Shown here in pieces: positions 1 through 6,954 of a stretch of 14,081 nt of DNA. The notes below the pieces were generated by a model. The model saw only the letters and a program-made list of their open reading frames with translations. It had not been told where the DNA came from and searched no databases. A program made the position numbers and the translations under genes. The stretch comes from Chitinophagales bacterium (lineage in GTDB: Bacteria > Bacteroidota > Bacteroidia > Chitinophagales > Chitinophagaceae). How positions within the stretch are numbered: position 1 is the first letter of the stretch; the number at the start of each line of letters is the position of its first letter. The stretch is from positions 1 to 14,081 of the forward strand of contig JAAFHG010000055.1 of NCBI GenBank assembly GCA_013297585.1, given 5' to 3'.

Positions 1-1482
1 GAAGCTAGAGGCCGAAATGCGATTCCTTTAAAGCTATACGATTCGGTATTAAAAAAGCCAGCCTACCGTGATGCACGTGGTTATATTTTGTCAGCAAATC
101 AGCCCGATTTTGCAACGGCTACACGCTTTATTAATACTTTAATTACTAGTGGTATGCAAGTGCATAAAGCCACAGCAGATTTTACAGTGGCTGGTAAAAC
201 CTACCCTAAAGGTTCGTTTGTTGTAAAAACCAACCAAGCTTTTAGACCACACATACTAGATATGTTTGAACCGCAAGATCACCCGAACGATTTTCAATAT
301 CTGGGTGGCCCACCAATTGCCCCATACGATGCAGCCGGTTGGACGCTTGCTTACCAAATGGGTGTACAGTTTGATAGACAAATTGATGCTTTTGACGGCC
401 CATTTGAAAAGATTGCTTACGGCGAATTGCAAACAGCAAAGGGTAGTATTGCGCCTTCGGCAAAAACGGCTGGCTATTTGTTAAATGCTCGTGCCAATAA
501 TGCGTTTACGGTGGCAAATGATTTATTAAAAGCAGGTATAGAAGTGTTTAGAACCAACGATTCTGTGTACAATAATTTTAATAAAGGTTCTTTCTTTATA
601 CCTGCTACAGCTAAAAATAAAGCAGTTGTAGAACAAGCGATTGTAAGCCTTGGTGTAGATGCGGTAACAATGGCAAAACGCCCTGCCAGCCTTACGAAAA
701 TTACACCTGCACGCATTGCCATTTGGGATACTTATGGTGGTTCTATGCCATCTGGTTGGTTGCGTTTAATAATGGAACAATACCATTTTGCAGCAGAGGT
801 GATTTACGCAAAAGATATTGATACTGGCAAATTGAAAACTAAGTACGATGTGATTGTGTTTGTAGGTGGCGCCATTCCTTCGCTTACTGCTACTACTGGT
901 AGAGGTGGTTTTGGCTTTGGAGAACCAAAAGCAGATTCAATACCAGAAGAATATCGTAATCGTTTAGGTAGAATTACGGCTGCAAAATCTATCCCTCAAC
1001 TGAAACAATTTTTAGAAGATGGTGGTAATATTATCACCATTGGAAGCAGTACAAACTTGGCGTATCATTTAAACTTACCTGTAACAAATGCCTTGGTAGA
1101 AACAGTAAATGGGGTTGAAAAATCATTACCTGGCGAGAAATATTATATACCTGGTAGTATTTTAAAAGTAAGTGTAGATACTACTGAGCAAGCCGCCCTA
1201 GGCATGCCATCGCAAGCAGATGTGTATTTTGATGCAAGCCCTGTGTTTAATATTTTGCCAGAAGGACAATCGAAAGGTACTATTAAACCATTAGCTTGGT
1301 TTGCAAGTGCACAAAGTTTGCGTAGTGGTTGGGCTTGGGGACAATCATATTTAAACGGTGGTGTAGCAGCATTTACAGCCAAAGTAGGCAAGGGTAATTT
1401 GTATGCCTTTGGCCCAGAAATTACGTTTAGAGCACAGCCTTATGGTACGTTTAAGTTATTATTTAATGGGTTGTATCAGTAG
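1..1482 (+). CDS. M14-family zinc carboxypeptidase homologue, C-terminal part (5' end outside window)
   Basis: The frame is open from the first base to the TAG at 1480-1482, giving 493 visible residues, so this is the C-terminal portion of a longer protein. The visible part resembles the long (about 800-residue) Bacteroidota proteins annotated as M14 metallopeptidases. The N-terminal zinc-binding carboxypeptidase domain would lie upstream of the window, so no catalytic residues can be checked. At visible residues 237-354 there is an alternating strand/helix region (ARIAIWDTYGG, then YDVIVFVGGAIP, then LEDGGNIITIGSS) that looks like the class I glutamine-amidotransferase/DJ-1-like fold often found C-terminal in these proteins. 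Such proteins are usually exported, but the signal peptide is not visible. A TTG at 88 could be read as a start, but the sequence before it stays open and protein-like, so a truncated gene is preferred. A terminator follows at 1666-1703. The family call is from recognition of the sequence style and is fairly confident; the substrate is unknown. Confidence 0.8.
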   Translation, partial: EARGRNAIPLKLYDSVLKKPAYRDARGYILSANQPDFATATRFINTLITSGMQVHKATADFTVAGKTYPKGSFVVKTNQAFRPHILDMFEPQDHPNDFQYLGGPPIAPYDAAGWTLAYQMGVQFDRQIDAFDGPFEKIAYGELQTAKGSIAPSAKTAGYLLNARANNAFTVANDLLKAGIEVFRTNDSVYNNFNKGSFFIPATAKNKAVVEQAIVSLGVDAVTMAKRPASLTKITPARIAIWDTYGGSMPSGWLRLIMEQYHFAAEVIYAKDIDTGKLKTKYDVIVFVGGAIPSLTATTGRGGFGFGEPKADSIPEEYRNRLGRITAAKSIPQLKQFLEDGGNIITIGSSTNLAYHLNLPVTNALVETVNGVEKSLPGEKYYIPGSILKVSVDTTEQAALGMPSQADVYFDASPVFNILPEGQSKGTIKPLAWFASAQSLRSGWAWGQSYLNGGVAAFTAKVGKGNLYAFGPEITFRAQPYGTFKLLFNGLYQ

Positions 1483-1497
1483 GGTTTTAGAGAGAGA

Positions 1498-1597
1498 GTT
1501 TCACACAAAGAACGCTAAGAATACCAAGTAACAAAGAAGTTGTAATCAATACAAAACGCTTCGTGTACTTTGTCTTCTTTGTAGTTTTGTGTGAAAC
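1498..1597. repeat. Inverted pair of 39-nt periodic repeats (copy A)
   Basis: The left arm (1498-1536, starting GTTTCACACAAAG) and right arm (1559-1597, ending TTTTGTGTGAAAC) are inverted copies, with a perfect 12-nt match at the outer ends (1498-1509 with 1586-1597) and looser similarity inward. Read in the left-arm sense, the element consists of units ending in AAG with a period of about 9 nt. It lies 15 nt after the M14 stop codon. Near-identical right arms occur at 1779-1817 and 6028-6066. Confidence 0.75.
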
Positions 1598-1631
1598 TTT
1601 TTTAATTCAGAAGGTGTTTTTTTTAAGAGTA

Positions 1632-1817
1632 CTTCACACAAATAGCGCTAAGAATACGAAGTAACAAAGAGGCTGTCTCAAAAGTACGAGACAGCCTCTT
1701 TTTATTCGGACAGCCGATGGAAACTTGTTGTCGTTTATGCAATTCTAGAGGGTATAGTTTTATTTATAATACTTCCTCCTTCGTGTACTTTGTCTCCTTT
1801 GTTTCTTTGTGTGAAGC
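1632..1817. repeat. Inverted pair of periodic repeats (copy B) enclosing a terminator
   Basis: The left arm at 1632-1669 begins CTTCACACAAA and the right arm at 1779-1817 ends TTTGTGTGAAGC. The outer 11 nt (1632-1642 with 1806-1816) are perfectly complementary. Both arms closely match those of copy A: the two left arms agree at about 35 of 40 positions. The arms enclose a terminator hairpin and about 75 nt of otherwise unremarkable sequence (1704-1778). The right arm ends only 3 nt from the holB stop codon, so it probably forms part of the holB 3' untranslated region. Confidence 0.7.
1666..1703 (+). terminator. Intrinsic terminator of the M14 gene
   Basis: A perfect 14-bp stem (AAAGAGGCTGTCTC at 1666-1679 with its complement at 1688-1701) has an 8-nt loop and is followed by a run of five T (1699-1703). 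It lies between two convergent genes. The T run is better on the plus strand (five T) than on the minus strand (three T), so it mainly serves the M14 gene, although the stem may also help stop transcripts from holB. Confidence 0.85.
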
Positions 1818-1820
1818 TTT

Positions 1821-3017
1821 TTATACATCTACTACAACACCATTCTTTAAAATATGGAACAACTTAATGGTTAATGCTTGAAATAGCATTTTGCCATTTG
1901 CATTGCGTTCTATATAGTAAGCGGCTTTATCTAGTTCTTCTACAATGGCTTGTTGCTGGCTTACAGACGCTATTTTATTTAAGCGCAAGGCAAATTCTTT
2001 TTGGGCTTCTGCAATGGCAAAACTATCTGCGCCTAAAACCTTTATGCGTACACTTTGCTCTATTAAATGGCCAAAAAAGCGTAGAAATTGTTTCTGCTTT
2101 TCACGCCCAAGTTTGCTGATGTCTTCGGTAAATTTTATTTGTGCCACAGGGCCACCACGCAACGTACTATTTAGCCATTCTTTTAACAAGCTTAACCAGT
2201 CTTCCTCGTTGTGTTGTAATAATTGTAAGGCTTCTCTGTAATTGCCTTCGCAAATGGCAGCCGTTTGTGCAGCTATTATTGCATTGGTATTGGCACGTTC
2301 TATTAGCGCAGCTTCTACTTCTCTATCATCAAGCTTAGGCACTTTTACAAGCTGGCAGCGGCTAAGGATGGTTTGTATGATTTGTTCTTCATTTTCTGCC
2401 ACTAAAATAAACAGCGTATTTGGTGGCGGTTCTTCTATCAGTTTCAATAGTTTGTTACCTTCTTTGCCCAAGTATTCAGGCATCCAAAGCACTAGCACCT
2501 TGTACTCGCTCTCAAAGCTTTTAAGGCTTAGCTGACGCATAATGTCGTTACATTCTTCAGCCGTAATATTGCCCTGTTTATTATCTGCGCCTATAAATTG
2601 TAGCCAATCATACACGTTGCTATAAGGCGATTGCTGAATAAATTCTCGCCATTCTGCTATATAATCGGTGCTTTTAGGCTTATCGCCACTTTTACGTGGA
2701 ATAACTGGGTAAGCATAATGAATATCAGGATGCATCAATTGTTCAGCCCGCTGAAAACCCGGTTGTGAAGTCAACTCTTCTGGCAATACAAAACTTGGCT
2801 TGGCTTCTAATGCACTAAATCCACCAAATAAATCTTCTACTACAGGTGAGGCTGTAGGCTGACAAACCACAAACTGTGCGAATGCCAAGGCTAACGGCAA
2901 AGCGCCGCTACCTTCTTTACCCAAAAATAATAAAGCATGGCTTAAACGGTTTTGCTGCACCATTTCTACCAAATGTTGCTTTACTTCATGCTGACCAATG
3001 ACATCTTTAAACTGCAT
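1821..3017 (-). CDS. holB: DNA polymerase III subunit delta' (clamp-loader subunit)
   Basis: The 398-residue protein starts MQFKDVIGQHEVKQ and has the AAA+ clamp-loader layout. These are the opening 'GQ..vk..L...v....LsHAlLF.G' block, a P-loop position at residues 33-40 (GKEGSGAL), the segment LLKLIEEPPPNTLFILVAEN at 190-209 and the SRC motif at 219-221. SRC is conserved in clamp-loader subunits, where its arginine reaches the neighbouring subunit's ATP site. Delta' sits in the clamp loader that places the sliding clamp on primed DNA. The P-loop lysine is replaced by Ala39, which fits the family because delta' does not need to hydrolyse ATP. The zinc-finger cysteines found in many delta' proteins are absent. 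The ATG at 3017 is the natural start. The 5' leader contains a heptamer repeat, and a terminator at 3085-3118 separates this gene from the peroxidase gene upstream. Confidence 0.92.
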   Translation of the reverse strand: MQFKDVIGQHEVKQHLVEMVQQNRLSHALLFLGKEGSGALPLALAFAQFVVCQPTASPVVEDLFGGFSALEAKPSFVLPEELTSQPGFQRAEQLMHPDIHYAYPVIPRKSGDKPKSTDYIAEWREFIQQSPYSNVYDWLQFIGADNKQGNITAEECNDIMRQLSLKSFESEYKVLVLWMPEYLGKEGNKLLKLIEEPPPNTLFILVAENEEQIIQTILSRCQLVKVPKLDDREVEAALIERANTNAIIAAQTAAICEGNYREALQLLQHNEEDWLSLLKEWLNSTLRGGPVAQIKFTEDISKLGREKQKQFLRFFGHLIEQSVRIKVLGADSFAIAEAQKEFALRLNKIASVSQQQAIVEELDKAAYYIERNANGKMLFQALTIKLFHILKNGVVVDV

Positions 3018-3043
3018 CGCAGCGAAGATAATAGTTGATTAAA

Positions 3044-3078
3044 GATTTATGATTTTGGATTTGAGATTTATGATGTAT
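3044..3078. repeat. Tandem heptanucleotide array, five GATTTNN-type units
   Basis: Five successive 7-nt units (GATTTAT, GATTTTG, GATTTGA, GATTTAT, GATGTAT) run without interruption. The array lies 27 nt upstream of the holB start codon and just inside the terminator of the preceding gene, so it would overlap the holB promoter or leader. Confidence 0.75.
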
Positions 3079-3084
3079 TAGCAC

Positions 3085-3118
3085 AAAAAAAGGACAACCA
3101 ATCGGCCATCCTTTTTTT
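3085..3118 (-). terminator. Intrinsic terminator of the peroxidase gene
   Basis: AAAAAAAGGA at 3085-3094 pairs perfectly with TCCTTTTTTT at 3109-3118, and a further GG/CC pairing forms in the loop. On the minus strand the stem ends in a run of seven T. It lies 36 nt past the stop codon of the glutathione-peroxidase-like gene and upstream of holB. Confidence 0.8.
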
Positions 3119-3119
3119 A

Positions 3120-3157
3120 TCTTTTCATCCTACAAAACCCTCGTTCAGACAAATTAT
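3120..3157 (-). repeat. Periodic 3'-end repeat, uninterrupted copy
   Basis: On the plus strand the segment reads ATCCTACAAAACCC followed by TCGTTCAGACAAATTAT. The last 14 nt (TTCAGACAAATTAT, 3144-3157) recur exactly at 6941-6954. In both places they span the stop codon of a minus-strand gene. The rest is a looser match to the periodic AATC repeat at 6875-6931. Confidence 0.55.
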
Positions 3158-3687
3158 TTTAACCACTTAGTTATTTCTTCGCTATTTGGTTCTATTTTAC
3201 TAGGGAAATAAGCAATCATTTTGCCATTTTCATCTAGTAAAAATTTGTTGAAGTTCCAACCGATACTCGCGTCTAATACACCATTTTCAGTTTTACTAGT
3301 TAACCATTTGTAAATAGGTGCAGTATCATCGCCTTTTACACTGATTTTACTTGCCATAGGAAATGTTACACCAAAACGTGCTTTACAAAATTGTGCAATT
3401 TCACCATCGCTACCAGGCTCTTGGCTACCAAAGTTGTTTGCAGGAAAACCTACAATTACCAACTTGTCTTTGTGTGCATCGTACAATTTTTGTAAACCAT
3501 CGTACTGACGTGTGTAACCACATTGTGACGCCACATTAACGACTAAGATTTTTTTGCCTTTGTATTTTGCAAAATCAATCATACCGCCATCTATACTTTT
3601 TACTTTAAAGCTGTGGATGGAATTATTTACTGGCATTGTAAATGCTGATAACATAACGACTGCTACTAGTGTTAAGAAATATTTCAT
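3154..3687 (-). CDS. Exported glutathione-peroxidase-family thiol peroxidase
   Basis: The 177-residue protein (ATG at 3687) begins with a hydrophobic signal sequence, residues 1 to about 17 (MKYFLTLVAVVMLSAFT), so it is probably exported to the periplasm or a membrane. The core has the glutathione peroxidase signatures: NVASQCGYT with peroxidatic Cys56, FPANNFGSQEPG with Gln89, and WNFNKFL with Trp144 and Asn145, which together form the expected catalytic tetrad. Cys101 in QFCKARFGVTFP sits where thioredoxin-dependent members have their resolving cysteine, which suggests a two-cysteine mechanism that uses thioredoxin-like donors rather than glutathione (inference). The expected role is reduction of hydrogen peroxide or organic hydroperoxides. 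The frame stays open upstream to 3864, but that extension is not protein-like, overlaps the neighbouring gene and would hide the signal peptide, so the shorter start was chosen. The gene has its own terminator. Confidence 0.9.
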   Translation of the reverse strand: MKYFLTLVAVVMLSAFTMPVNNSIHSFKVKSIDGGMIDFAKYKGKKILVVNVASQCGYTRQYDGLQKLYDAHKDKLVIVGFPANNFGSQEPGSDGEIAQFCKARFGVTFPMASKISVKGDDTAPIYKWLTSKTENGVLDASIGWNFNKFLLDENGKMIAYFPSKIEPNSEEITKWLK

Positions 3688-3765
3688 GATAATAGTTTTT
3701 ATTGTAAACAAATTTGGGCTAATAAAGTTGCATTTGCGTGGTAAAATGATAAATGTTTTGTTCTT

Positions 3766-3838
3766 ACCACATAGGCATATAGACTCATAGGTGAATTCGT
3801 AGAAATAATATACTACTGTGCCTTTGTGTCTATGTGGT
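3766..3838. repeat. Inverted repeat of the ACCACATAG type between minus-strand genes
   Basis: ACCACATAG at 3766-3774 is perfectly complementary to CTATGTGGT at 3830-3838, and the sequences inside each arm (CATAG, CAAAG and CATAG-like units about 8 nt apart) are related but imperfect. The right arm ends 7 nt from the stop codon of the beta-helix lipoprotein gene. The arms are too far apart (55 nt), and no T run follows, for a confident terminator call. A single-arm relative lies at 6841-6867. Confidence 0.6.
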
Positions 3839-3845
3839 GAAAAAG

Positions 3846-5237
3846 CTATTGTTTTTCGTAGCAACCTAAATCTGGCAAACTACCCACTATTCTAGCATTA
3901 CCATCTAAATCGGTAAGTACACCTGACGATATCCCTTTATTAATGCAAGGCGAGGTAGCTTTTAGGCGAAAATTAAAGTAACGTTTGCCTACGTTAATAC
4001 TGTCAAATATTGGTAGTTCATTTTGTAAGCTATTAGTAATAGTTGCATTGGCAGAGATGTCAGCTTTGGTTTTGTACAGCACATTGGTGAGTGATACATT
4101 AAACGCTGCGGAAGCATTTTTTGCTAACGTAATTTCATCATTTACCAAACCACCCTCACCGTAAATAATACTGTTTTGAATAGCAACAGTGAGTGGGTTA
4201 ATTTGATTACTGCTATTGGTATTGCTAAGTGTTACTGCTGAATTTTTATGGTCGATATAACTATTTCCGATGGTTACAAATGTGCAATGGTTAAAGCTGT
4301 AATTACCACCGCTAGTAACATACAAATTATAGCCGCAGTTGCTTATTAAACAGTTGCGAGCTGCAATACTACTGTTGTTGCCGCCAATGGCTACATCGTA
4401 AATATTATCAAAAATGCACTCGTTTAAAGTAAGTTTGGTACTAGCAGCAGGCGATTGAGCAATAGTGCCTTGGTAAGCATTTTTAATAATGCAATACTGC
4501 ATGACATTATTACTACTGTTTTGGGTAAAATAAATACCCGGCCAAGCACCGGGATAATCTTTATAAGGCACATCAATTCTATCGCTTTGAAAGCTGATGC
4601 GTGTACTATCATATTTTTCACCAATGGCTTTTAGTGTACCATTTACAAGCATCGGTGCATCTGCATGTAAGTACACTTTTGTGCCTTTGTTAATGGTAAG
4701 CGTTTTGCCATCATTTACTGTAAACACACCAAGTAAAACAATGGGTAAAGTATTGGTCCAAGTGGTGTCTTTAGTTACAGCAGCATTGCGTAGAAATCGA
4801 GCATTTTGTCCAAAAGCTTCTAGCTGTAAAAAGCGACTATTGCCGTTGTAATTAATTTTAATGCTATCACGAACCACAAAAGGCAAATTGGCTGCATTGG
4901 GATTAATACTTACCGTAACAAAGCCATAAATACTATCATTCGCAGCAATTTCAATATTAGGTAAGTTAGTGCCAGAAAAGCCGTCAATATTCATTTTAAA
5001 AAAAGAGCTATTGCCGCCCATTAATTGCGCACTGCTTAAAATAAGTTTTTGATTATTAGGGTTGTAAATACGAAAATATTGTGTGGTAGAACCTGTGCTA
5101 GTAAATACGGTATCAAAATGCAAAGTATCTTCTGATAAGCGTAACAATGCATCTGCACTCGTAATAATGCTTTCTTTTTTACATGAAGATGCAATGAGTA
5201 TTAGTAGCGCAGTAATTGCAAGAGTAAAACATCTCAT
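3846..5237 (-). CDS. Right-handed beta-helix repeat lipoprotein
   Basis: The 463-residue protein starts with a lipoprotein signal peptide. A short hydrophobic stretch ends in IASSC with the lipidated cysteine at position 19, followed by KKES. Residues about 30-150 look like an Ig-like beta domain (TVFTSTGSTTQYFRIYN and similar). From about 165 to 420 there are short strand-turn repeats rich in Asn, with phrases such as TLNECIFDNIYD, ARNCLISNCGYN and NHCTFVTIGNSYID, typical of right-handed parallel beta-helix proteins. The C-terminal block SPCINKG...TDLDGNARIVG..PDLGCYE (428-463) is the usual end of Bacteroidota 'choice-of-anchor Q' or parallel beta-helix proteins. It probably sits on the outer membrane. 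Many such folds bind or cleave polysaccharides, but I see no catalytic signature, so no enzyme activity is claimed. The start lies 20 nt after the comF stop, so the two are probably co-transcribed. Confidence 0.85.
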   Translation of the reverse strand: MRCFTLAITALLILIASSCKKESIITSADALLRLSEDTLHFDTVFTSTGSTTQYFRIYNPNNQKLILSSAQLMGGNSSFFKMNIDGFSGTNLPNIEIAANDSIYGFVTVSINPNAANLPFVVRDSIKINYNGNSRFLQLEAFGQNARFLRNAAVTKDTTWTNTLPIVLLGVFTVNDGKTLTINKGTKVYLHADAPMLVNGTLKAIGEKYDSTRISFQSDRIDVPYKDYPGAWPGIYFTQNSSNNVMQYCIIKNAYQGTIAQSPAASTKLTLNECIFDNIYDVAIGGNNSSIAARNCLISNCGYNLYVTSGGNYSFNHCTFVTIGNSYIDHKNSAVTLSNTNSSNQINPLTVAIQNSIIYGEGGLVNDEITLAKNASAAFNVSLTNVLYKTKADISANATITNSLQNELPIFDSINVGKRYFNFRLKATSPCINKGISSGVLTDLDGNARIVGSLPDLGCYEKQ

Positions 5238-5257
5238 GTGGTAAAAATAGTGTGTAA

Positions 5258-5959
5258 TTAAATAGCAAATGCAACCGTGATAATACTCAGTTTGGTATTT
5301 GGTGCTTGTAATATTTCGTAGCCGCAGGCTTCTAGTGTAGCGCCTGTGGTCATAATATCATCTATAAGTAACACATGTTTGCTAGCAATACTATCTGCAT
5401 TGGCTAGTGCAAAAACGCCTTCCATGTTTTGCCAGCGGTCAATACGAGTTTTGTTGGTTTGCGATTGTGTGAAAATGGTACGTTCAACTGCATCGGTACA
5501 AATCGGTTTAGACCAAGTTTGGCTAATGCCTTCGCAAATAAGCGTAGATTGGTTGTAACCTCTTTTAGCTTCTTTACGGTTGTTAAGTGGTAATGGTACA
5601 AGAACATCTACATCATCAAATCTATTGATAGTACTTAATTGATTGCCAATTAATTTACCTAAATAAATACCCATTTCTTGATTGTTTTTGTACTTAAGTA
5701 GTGTTACCAGATGTTGCACTAAACCATCTTTATGAAAATAAAAGCCACTAGCCGCAGCTTCTACTTTTAGTCGGCCATAAAAGCTTTGTTCCACGGGGTT
5801 ATCCGCATTTGCTACAAAACCTGTTACAGGCATGTCGTGCATACATTTAGCACATAAATAGCTATCATCGTTCAGTACATCTGTACCACAACCTTCGCAA
5901 TTATGCGGGTAAAGCAAGTGGCTAAAATTGTTGATGTATGATTTGAGTATTTGCAACAT
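5258..5959 (-). CDS. comF: ComF family phosphoribosyltransferase-like protein
   Basis: The 233-residue protein has the standard ComF layout. An N-terminal zinc-ribbon-like set of four cysteines (Cys21, Cys24, Cys36, Cys39) is followed by the LVPLPLNNRKEAKRGYNQS block (about 120-138) and the PRPP-binding loop VLLIDDIMTTGATL (196-209). Family members related to B. subtilis ComFC and H. influenzae ComF/GntX help bring in single-stranded DNA during natural transformation. The phosphoribosyltransferase fold has no agreed substrate. The protein acts in the cytoplasm. The ATG at 5959 gives the usual family length and start. The gene lies 20 nt upstream of the beta-helix lipoprotein gene. No other competence gene is present in the window. 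Confidence 0.92.
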   Translation of the reverse strand: MLQILKSYINNFSHLLYPHNCEGCGTDVLNDDSYLCAKCMHDMPVTGFVANADNPVEQSFYGRLKVEAAASGFYFHKDGLVQHLVTLLKYKNNQEMGIYLGKLIGNQLSTINRFDDVDVLVPLPLNNRKEAKRGYNQSTLICEGISQTWSKPICTDAVERTIFTQSQTNKTRIDRWQNMEGVFALANADSIASKHVLLIDDIMTTGATLEACGYEILQAPNTKLSIITVAFAI

Positions 5960-6027
5960 AACCTAAAGATAATTTTCTTTACTACAGAGTAAAATGCGTA
6001 TATCACAGAGTAAGAAGAGGACAGATG

Positions 6028-6066
6028 CTTCGTGTACTTTGCCTTCTTTGTTTCTTTGTGTGAAAC
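6028..6066. repeat. 39-nt periodic repeat (copy C, single arm)
   Basis: Starts CTTCGTGTACTTTG and ends TTTCTTTGTGTGAAAC. It has exactly the same length as the right arms at 1559-1597 and 1779-1817 and differs from them at a few positions. Its reverse complement contains CAAAG or CGAAG units every 8-9 nt. It lies 6 nt from the stop codon of the dehydrogenase gene, between that gene and comF. No clear inverted partner was found next to it. Confidence 0.75.
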
Positions 6067-6072
6067 TCTAAA

Positions 6073-6828
6073 TTACTTGTGAAAATAAATGCCATTGGCT
6101 TGCGCTGTACAAGTAACTACTAAGTCGTTAATGCATACATGTGCTGGTAAAGTGGCGCAGTAAAACACAATGTCTGCAATATCATTCGCATGTAGCGGTT
6201 CGTAGCCTTGGTAGGTTTGCGCCGCTTTTGTAGCATTGCCTTTGTAACGTACCATGGCAAATTCTGTATCAGCAGCACCAGGATGAATGGCTGTTACTTT
6301 AATACCGTACTGCAATAAATCAATGCGCATACTTTGGCTAATAGCATCTACAGCCTGTTTGGTGGCGCAGTAAGCATTACCATCTTTATACACTTGCTTT
6401 GCTGCTACAGAACCCATATTAAAAATGTGTCCATATTTACGATTGGTCATGTATGGCAAAACCGCTTTGCTTACATACAATAAACCTTTTACATTGCTAT
6501 CAATCATTGTATCCCAATCATCAAGGCTCGCATTTTCAAAACTATCTCTGCCCAAAGCAAGCCCAGCATTATTTACCAGAATGTCTATATTCTGCCAAGC
6601 ATCAGAAATACTGTTGATGGCAGTAAAAACAGCTTCTCTGTCTTGCACATCAAATACCAAAGGCAAAACATCTACACCATATTGCTTGCGTAAATCATCG
6701 GCTACAGCATACAACCTATCTTGTCTTCTACCTGTAATAATGCAGTTGTAACTAGCTGCTGCAAATTTTTCTGCAATGGCTTTGCCAAAACCAGAAGTAG
6801 CACCTGTTATTAATATTGTTTTGTTCAT
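6073..6828 (-). CDS. SDR-family NADP-dependent oxidoreductase, YdfG-like
   Basis: The 251-residue protein is a classical short-chain dehydrogenase/reductase. It has the cofactor glycine motif TGATSGFG (8-15), NNAG (86-89), Asn112, catalytic Ser140 in NMGS and the YCATK motif with Tyr153 and Lys157. Arg34 and Arg35 after the second beta strand favour NADP(H) over NAD(H). The overall sequence is close to the YdfG group, which oxidises L-allo-threonine, serine and other 3-hydroxy acids and can reduce malonic semialdehyde. The substrate here is an inference from that likeness. It is a cytoplasmic enzyme. It lies 122 nt downstream of the T9SS type B protein gene with repeats in between, and 113 nt separate it from comF. 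No functional link to either neighbour is evident. Confidence 0.9.
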   Translation of the reverse strand: MNKTILITGATSGFGKAIAEKFAAASYNCIITGRRQDRLYAVADDLRKQYGVDVLPLVFDVQDREAVFTAINSISDAWQNIDILVNNAGLALGRDSFENASLDDWDTMIDSNVKGLLYVSKAVLPYMTNRKYGHIFNMGSVAAKQVYKDGNAYCATKQAVDAISQSMRIDLLQYGIKVTAIHPGAADTEFAMVRYKGNATKAAQTYQGYEPLHANDIADIVFYCATLPAHVCINDLVVTCTAQANGIYFHK

Positions 6829-6840
6829 AATTTTTGCTTT

Positions 6841-6867
6841 TTACCACATAGGCACAAAGTCACATAG
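6841..6867. repeat. Periodic ACCACATAG repeat, single arm
   Basis: TTACCACATAG followed by GCACAAAGTCACATAG gives CATAG, CAAAG and CATAG units exactly 8 nt apart. It is related to the arms at 3766-3838 and lies 12 nt upstream of the dehydrogenase start codon, so it would fall in the mRNA leader. Confidence 0.55.
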
Positions 6868-6874
6868 TTTTTTT

Positions 6875-6954
6875 AATCATTGTAATCCATAAAATCCTTC
6901 AAACCCGATAGCTATCGGGTCATGGTTCAGATAATACACATTCAGACAAATTAT
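6875..6954 (-). repeat. 9-nt periodic 3'-end repeat interrupted by a perfect palindrome
   Basis: AATC begins units at 6875, 6884 and 6893, a period of exactly 9 nt. The perfect palindrome ACCCGATAGCTATCGGGT follows at 6903-6920, and then TCATGGTTCAG. The 14-nt sequence TTCAGACAAATTAT at 6941-6954, also found at 3144-3157, reaches into the stop codon of the T9SS type B gene. If the 16 nt 6904-6919 are removed, the flanks join as AATCATGGTTCAG, which continues the AATC period. The palindrome could form a hairpin, but no strong T run follows, so it is not called a terminator. Confidence 0.65.

Noticed and set aside
2895..2925. Missing P-loop lysine in the delta' subunit as a sign of a broken gene
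   Set aside because: Loss of a working ATP site is normal for delta' subunits, and the rest of the protein, including the SRC motif, is intact.
3688..3864. Longer N-terminus (59 extra residues) for the peroxidase
   Set aside because: The extension is not protein-like, overlaps the 3' end of the lipoprotein gene by 19 nt, crosses an intergenic inverted repeat and would place the clear signal peptide in the middle of the protein.
6903..6920. Palindrome as a terminator for the T9SS type B gene
   Set aside because: The stem is perfect but has no loop beyond its centre and no following T run on the minus strand. The repeat explanation fits better.
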